Made by a program: the position numbers and the translations under genes | Part shown: positions 60,362 through 64,000 of the stretch, one piece after another | How the letters are laid out: each line of letters starts with the position of its first letter | Numbering within the stretch: position 1 is the stretch's first letter | The notes under the pieces: generated by a model | Told to the model about the DNA's origin: nothing | What the model saw: only the letters and a program-made list of their open reading frames with translations | Database searches by the model: none | Origin: Streptomyces sp. 840.1 | Lineage (GTDB): Bacteria > Actinomycetota > Actinomycetes > Streptomycetales > Streptomycetaceae | Direction of reading: 5' to 3' | NCBI RefSeq assembly: GCF_003751445.1 | Contig: NZ_RJUU01000002.1 | Location: 1,399,051 to 1,463,050 of the forward strand | DNA length: 64,000 bases

Positions 60362-61258
60362 ATGGACAACCGCGAGGAGGTCCGCGAGTTCCTCACCTCG
60401 CGGCGAGCCAAGATCACCCCCCAGCAGGCCGGACTGCCGGCAGGCCCCCGACGCCGGGTTCCCGGCCTTCGCAGAAGCGAGGTCGCTGCCCTGGCCGACA
60501 TGAGCGTCGAGTACTACGCCAAGCTCGAACGCGGCAACCTCGCCGGCGTCTCACCGTCCGTCTTGGAAGCTCTCGCCAGGGCCCTTCAGCTCGATGACGC
60601 CGAACGCGCCCACCTGCTGAACCTGGCCCAGGCCGCCGACGGATCCGACGTCCTCAACCGCCCCCGCCGACGGCGTACGAAGGACCAGTGGCGGCCGCAC
60701 CGCAGCCTGGAATGGACCTTGGACGCCATCACCGCAGGTCCCGCGTTCGTCCGCAACGGCCGTATGGACATCCTGGCCGCCAACCCGCTCGCTCGCGCCT
60801 TCTACGCCGACGTCTACGCCGCCCCCGGCAACCAGGCGAACCTCGCCCGCTTCAACTTCCTCGACCCCGCCTCGCGCCGCTTCTACCCCGACTGGGACCT
60901 CTTCGCTGACGTCGCCGTGGCCATCCTGCGCACCGAAGCCGGGCGAAATCCGCACGACAAGGACCTGCACGACCTCGTCGGCGAGCTGTCCACCCGCCGC
61001 GAAGAATTCCGCACCCGCTGGGGCGCCCACAACGTCCGCCACCACGGCACCGGCACCAAACGCTTCCACCACTCGGCCGTCGGAGAGCTCACCCTCGCCT
61101 ACGAGGGCCTGGAAATGGCCGCCGAACCCGGCCTCACCCTCACCATCTACACCGCCGAACCCGGCTCACCCTCCGAAGAAGGACTGCGCCTGCTTGCCTC
61201 CTGGGCTGCCACCCAGAACAGCGACATCCCCTCCACCACAGAGAACGCGGGCCGGTAG
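60362..61258 (+). CDS. XRE-type regulator with MmyB-like ligand domain
   Basis: A 298-residue regulator. The N-terminal XRE helix-turn-helix covers about residues 10-75 (VPGLRRSEVAALADMSVEYYAKLERGN), followed by the MmyB-like PAS-related ligand-binding domain (NGRMDILAANPLARAFYADV ... RFNFLDPASRRFYPDW). Such Streptomyces proteins control a divergent oxidoreductase operon and respond to fatty acids or small hydrophobic ligands. Divergent from the alcohol dehydrogenase run, with a palindrome between. Confidence 0.94.
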   Translation: MDNREEVREFLTSRRAKITPQQAGLPAGPRRRVPGLRRSEVAALADMSVEYYAKLERGNLAGVSPSVLEALARALQLDDAERAHLLNLAQAADGSDVLNRPRRRRTKDQWRPHRSLEWTLDAITAGPAFVRNGRMDILAANPLARAFYADVYAAPGNQANLARFNFLDPASRRFYPDWDLFADVAVAILRTEAGRNPHDKDLHDLVGELSTRREEFRTRWGAHNVRHHGTGTKRFHHSAVGELTLAYEGLEMAAEPGLTLTIYTAEPGSPSEEGLRLLASWAATQNSDIPSTTENAGR

Positions 61259-61375
61259 CGACACCACGCCGGGCAGCTGAGCCACAAAGAACCATGGTGC
61301 TCGGCGCGGATCTGGTCGACGACGAGCGCCACTTCGCGGTCCTCTCGTGGCGGTGTTCACGGGAGGTGCCCAGCT

Positions 61376-61571
61376 TCAATCGGGCACTCGTCTGGTTTCT
61401 CGCGGGCCCAGAAGCCGGGTGACCTGCTGAGCCGCTGCGAGTTCTTCGCGGGCCTGCTCCAGCTCCAGGGACAGCTCGGTGGCGGCACGTACCAGTGCGC
61501 GAACCCATTCGCGCTCCGCTGTGAGGTCTGTCTTGACTTTCGCCAGGGCGTCGCGCAGGGGGGTGTTCTAG
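61376..61571 (-). pseudogene. C-terminal fragment of a coiled-coil protein, cut at an IS end
   Basis: On the minus strand an open frame without start codon reads NTPLRDALAKVKTDLTAERE, then EWVRALVRAATELSLELEQA and AREELAAAQQVTRLLGPRE to a TGA at 61378-61376. It is strongly helical and coding-like, but its 5' end stops exactly at the CTAG flanking the IS5 remnant. The missing upstream half is not on the other side of the IS, so deletion or recombination has joined unrelated segments. Family not identified. Confidence 0.6.
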
Positions 61572-62521
61572 GCGCTGTCCGGCGGATCATGGGCGGAGCC
61601 GTAAGCGGACTGCCGCTGCGGTGACCGTGCCGTGGAAGACGTAGGCCCTCTTGTCGTAACGGGTCGCGACAGCGCGGGAGTTATTGAGTCGGTTGATGGT
61701 CCGCTCGACCTCGTTGCGCCGCCGGTAGCGCTCGCGGTCGAAGCCGGCAGGTCTGCCGCCCGCGCTGCCTCTGCGCCGACGGTTGGCCCGCTGGTCCTTC
61801 GGCTCGGGGATTGTGTGCTTGATGCGCCGTCTTCGCAGGTAGCGGCGGTTTCGGCGGGAGCTGTAAGCCTTGTCGCCGCTGACGTGAGCGGGCCTGGTCC
61901 GGGGATGCCCGACCAGCGGGCGGGGAACCCGAATCCGGTCCAGGACTTCGATCATCTGCGGGGCGTCACCCCACTGACCTGGAGTGATCAGTAGAGCCAT
62001 GGGGCGGCAGCCGCCTTCACCGGCGAGGTGGATCTTGGAGGTCGGACCGCCCCGGGACCGTCCGAGTCCCTCATCGGGGCGGTGGTGCCGGGGCGTCGTC
62101 CTTTCTTCGGGACCCGCAGCCTGGCCTTGCGGGCGCCGGCCGCGTGCTGGTGGGCCCGGCAGGACGTCGAGTCGACGCCGACCATGCCCCAGTCGATCCG
62201 CCCCGCCAGGTCGGCGTCGGCCTGGACCGCGCGCAAGAGCCGGTCCCAGGTGCTGTCCGCCGACCAGCGGCGATGCCGTTCATAGATGGTCTTCCACGAG
62301 CCGTAGCGTTACGGCAGATCACGCCACGGAATACCGGTGCGGACCCGGAACAGAATCCCGTTCAGCACGGTCCGGTGATCCTTCCACCGGCCGCCCCTGG
62401 CCACCCGGCGAAGGCAGATGCGGCTCCAGCAGCGACCACTCGCGATTCGTCAGATCCCCCCGACCCATGACCCAACCAACGAGCGACCGGTCGGAAAGTC
62501 GCATGATCCGCCGGACACGCC
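61572..62521 (-). mobile_element. Degenerate IS5-family element with CTAG flanks
   Basis: About 950 bp. Both ends carry the repeat TGTCCGGCGGATCATG read inward (17 of 20 terminal bases match), and CTAG lies immediately outside each end (61568-61571, 62522-62525). The transposase inside is broken, so the element is dead in its own right. Confidence 0.85.
61587..62504 (-). pseudogene. IS5-family transposase pseudogene
   Basis: A DUF4096-type N-terminus ([24 protein letters not shown]) starts at ATG 62504. Lesions: a frame change near 62390; a TAA (62311-62309) where CAA/CAG is expected in WRDLP*RYGSWKT; and a second frame change near 62085. DDE-region pieces are still recognisable (IDWGMVGVDSTSCRAHQ; SGDKAYSSRRNRRYL; NEVERTINRLNNSRAVATRYDK). 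Not functional. Confidence 0.88.
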
Positions 62522-63058
62522 CTAGGCCTGCTGCTCCAACGCGTCGGCGAAGGCGCGAAGGGCATCTGCCAGCTCCTGCTTGCTCGGCAGCTCATCCACC
62601 TTCTTCTCCAGACCGTCGATGCGCGCCGTCAGGTCCTCCAGGCTCGGCGGAGCCGTCGGAGGCGACGTGGGCTCCGGGGATCCCGACGGTTCGCCGCCCC
62701 CGACCGAACCCGCCGAACTCGTGCCCGCGGCACTGCCCCCGTCGTTGGAGCCCTCGTCGGTGCCACCCGAACCACTGTCGGAGCCCCCGTCGGTGCCACC
62801 CGAACCACTGACGGAGCCCCCGTCGGTGGCACCCCCGTCTGTACCACCCGAACCACTGATCGAGCTCCCGTCCCCGCCGCTCGTGACGCCAGCGATCCCC
62901 CCACCAGGTGTCTCCTCCGACACCGAAGTCGGACCGGAGCGTCTTCCATCTTCATCAGCCACGGCAATCGCCCCGCCGACACCCAGCAGCACCGCCGCGG
63001 CCACGCCCACCAGTGCCACTCTCGTCCGCCGCGCCTGAATCTTCCCCGAATACGTCAT
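62522..63058 (-). CDS. Secreted or membrane-anchored Gly/Ser/Asp-repeat protein
   Basis: A 178-residue protein. A basic start and hydrophobic segment (TRVALVGVAAAVLLGVGGAIAVA) at about residues 12-34 act as signal anchor. Residues about 45-125 are low-complexity, with imperfect copies of SGSGGTDGG. Residues about 130-178 form a helical tail (SLEDLTARIDGLEKKVDELP...ADALRAFADALEQQA), a likely coiled-coil assembly module. Its TAG stop is the CTAG that flanks the IS5 remnant. Role unknown; similar proteins may be wall-spanning linkers. Confidence 0.7.
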   Translation of the reverse strand: MTYSGKIQARRTRVALVGVAAAVLLGVGGAIAVADEDGRRSGPTSVSEETPGGGIAGVTSGGDGSSISGSGGTDGGATDGGSVSGSGGTDGGSDSGSGGTDEGSNDGGSAAGTSSAGSVGGGEPSGSPEPTSPPTAPPSLEDLTARIDGLEKKVDELPSKQELADALRAFADALEQQA

Positions 63059-63416
63059 GCGACGGACACTAGCGATGGATGGCCGGGGAGGGATTCGTTC
63101 CGGCAAATCAACTGGCCAAAAATCCTGGCAGGGTCGCGCAACCAAGAGAAGCGGAAGGCACCCGCTCCTGATGCTGTCGCGACAATCGAGAGAGAACCCG
63201 CCTCCTGCTCGCCACCCACCAGGCGCTCACCACACCGCTCGGCGCCCCCTGCCCGCCTCACCCCGCGTCTCCACGGCCGCGGCCCGCTCCCGCTCGACTA
63301 CTGCACCCACCGCACCCGTCGGGGCCCAGGCCCCCGCCGAGCCAGCGGCCGTGCCCGCACTCCGACAACAGGCCGCCTCCCCCACCACGACAAGAACGCG
63401 GCCGACGGTAGAGACC

Positions 63417-63442
63417 GGCTGTTCCAGAATTCTGGAACAGCC
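63417..63442. repeat. 26-bp perfect palindrome
   Basis: GGCTGTTCCAGAA and TTCTGGAACAGCC are immediate perfect complements with no spacer. AT-rich core (AGAATTCT) in GC-rich DNA. It is not next to a recognised gene; it may be an operator, a recombination or replication site, or a protein-bound cruciform. Confidence 0.85.
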
Positions 63443-63810
63443 CGCCGGCACGGGCGGGGACTGACACCTCCGCTCCCTGGCGCTGCCCCTGAGCTCCGAC
63501 CTCCACCACGGGGGCAAGGCGGGACGCTCCGAGCAAGCACACAGCCCCCGTACGAACCGCGCGCTACAGGTACCGCAACAGCCGGAACTCGCTGTGACCC
63601 CGCCCCGGCCACCGCCCGTCGGCGCACATGCCCGGCGACCGCCGCACGGATCCGCCCCATCTCGAATCGCCACCGCTTCTGCGACCTCCACCACTCCAGC
63701 CGCAGACCGGGTGGCAGCTCCAGCTGCTCACCGGTGAGCGCGGCCCGCCGGCTCGTCGTGGAGTTGACGAGCCGCCATGAGCATTCCGATTTCCCGAGAC
63801 CAAGATTGGC

Positions 63811-63921
63811 TTAGACCAGTTGACGGCCAGTCAAATCGATGGAGACGTCTTCGAAGTTGAGGCTGACATCGGGCGAGCGGCCTGCGAGGTTGCCTTGACG
63901 AGGCGTCAGGGATGAGCACAT
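63811..63921 (-). CDS. Possible 36-residue peptide gene
   Basis: ATG 63921 reads MCSSLTPRQGNLAGRSPDVS followed by LNFEDVSIDLTGRQLV and a TAA. Codon use is less GC-rich than neighbours, and the residues look protein-like (acidic/hydrophobic FEDVSIDLTG). No good ribosome binding site is evident. It could be a small peptide, a peptide precursor, or the tail of a longer frame open to 63993. Confidence 0.3.
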   Translation of the reverse strand: MCSSLTPRQGNLAGRSPDVSLNFEDVSIDLTGRQLV

Positions 63922-64000
63922 AGTGTAGTTGAAGAGATCGAGGGACGAACAGCGCAGGAACTGGCAACGAAGACCAGCACCACAATGAACCACGCTAGCC

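Larger units (their letters stand above)
63059..64000. other. Terminal region without a confident gene
   Basis: About 940 bp. Open frames are plentiful but mostly unlikely. A short coding-like stretch on the minus strand around 63640-63790 (LVNSTTSRRAALTGEQLELP followed by GLRLEWWRSQKRWRFE) may be a fragment. It also holds a 26-bp perfect palindrome and a short frame near the right edge (both listed). Confidence 0.4.

Noticed and set aside
1..64000. Prophage, integrative element or biosynthetic megacluster
   Set aside because: No integrase, phage structural, conjugation, PKS or NRPS genes are present; the genes form small independent modules.

Overview
The window is high-GC DNA with third-position GC bias, GTG/TTG starts, and protein families and IS elements typical of Streptomyces (multiple sigma factors, F420/LLM-type oxidoreductases, MocR, XRE/MmyB-type, TetR and MarR regulators, GH76, LtrA, FG-GAP proteins). 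I see no rRNA, tRNA, CRISPR array, phage structural genes or integrase. It reads as accessory chromosome, probably an arm: many small regulator-plus-enzyme modules, little core metabolism, several IS elements and several decaying genes.

Layout. 1-3.9 kb: ROK regulator, two aldo/keto reductases and a SRPBCC protein. 4.6-8.1 kb: a MarR-controlled run of MFS exporter, isochorismatase-like hydrolase without its cysteine, and a PEBP/YbhB protein, joined by ATGA overlaps. 8.2-12.5 kb: MFS plus ArsR-like regulator with a perfect operator, a GNAT, and a leucine-rich-repeat-variant protein. 12.9-16.8 kb: catalase with a candidate SigB-type promoter, then convergent SigJ and an FAD oxidoreductase. 17-23.7 kb: GNAT, VOC, SDR/TetR pair, MocR divergent from an AhpD-like protein plus MFS, and a lipoprotein. 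23.9-30.2 kb: methyltransferase, GH76 with a LacI-type operator, cupin, FG-GAP protein, an intact IS481 element, FKBP. 30.6-36.9 kb: LLM oxidoreductase, HAD, a plasmid-stabilization-like protein, an F420-type LLM protein divergent from a SigB/F/G-family sigma factor, and a secreted I36-type protein. 37-41.2 kb: an operon of GntR regulator, creatininase-family amidohydrolase, secreted esterase and AbgT transporter. 41.4-46.1 kb: quinone oxidoreductase/MerR pair with twin operators, a 57-residue membrane protein, and a helix-turn-helix/coiled-coil gene whose 3' end is displaced by an IS5-family element. 46.2-50.1 kb: NmrA/TetR pair, LtrA, and deletion-riddled remnants of a FAH-SDR-AKR operon. 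50.2-55.3 kb: poorly known genes, including a coupled pair of a Sua5/YrdC-like protein and a DRE-TIM metallolyase. 55.2-61.3 kb: a six-gene leftward run (alcohol dehydrogenase, broken cupin, SDR, cyclophilin-like lipoprotein, MFS, SDR) divergent from an XRE regulator. 61.3-64 kb: gene fragment, dead IS5 element, a Gly/Ser-repeat secreted protein, a 26-bp perfect palindrome and mostly non-coding DNA.

Common threads. Several local regulators have a near-perfect palindrome touching or nearly touching their start codon, which suggests autoregulation from very short or leaderless transcripts. IS elements or IS-like ends repeatedly lie at the tetranucleotide CTAG where that CTAG also supplies the TAG stop codon of a host gene. 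Candidate SigB-type promoters precede the catalase, the sigma factor itself and the divergent LLM gene, which would fit a local stress regulon. Products are assigned from family recognition by eye, without database searches.
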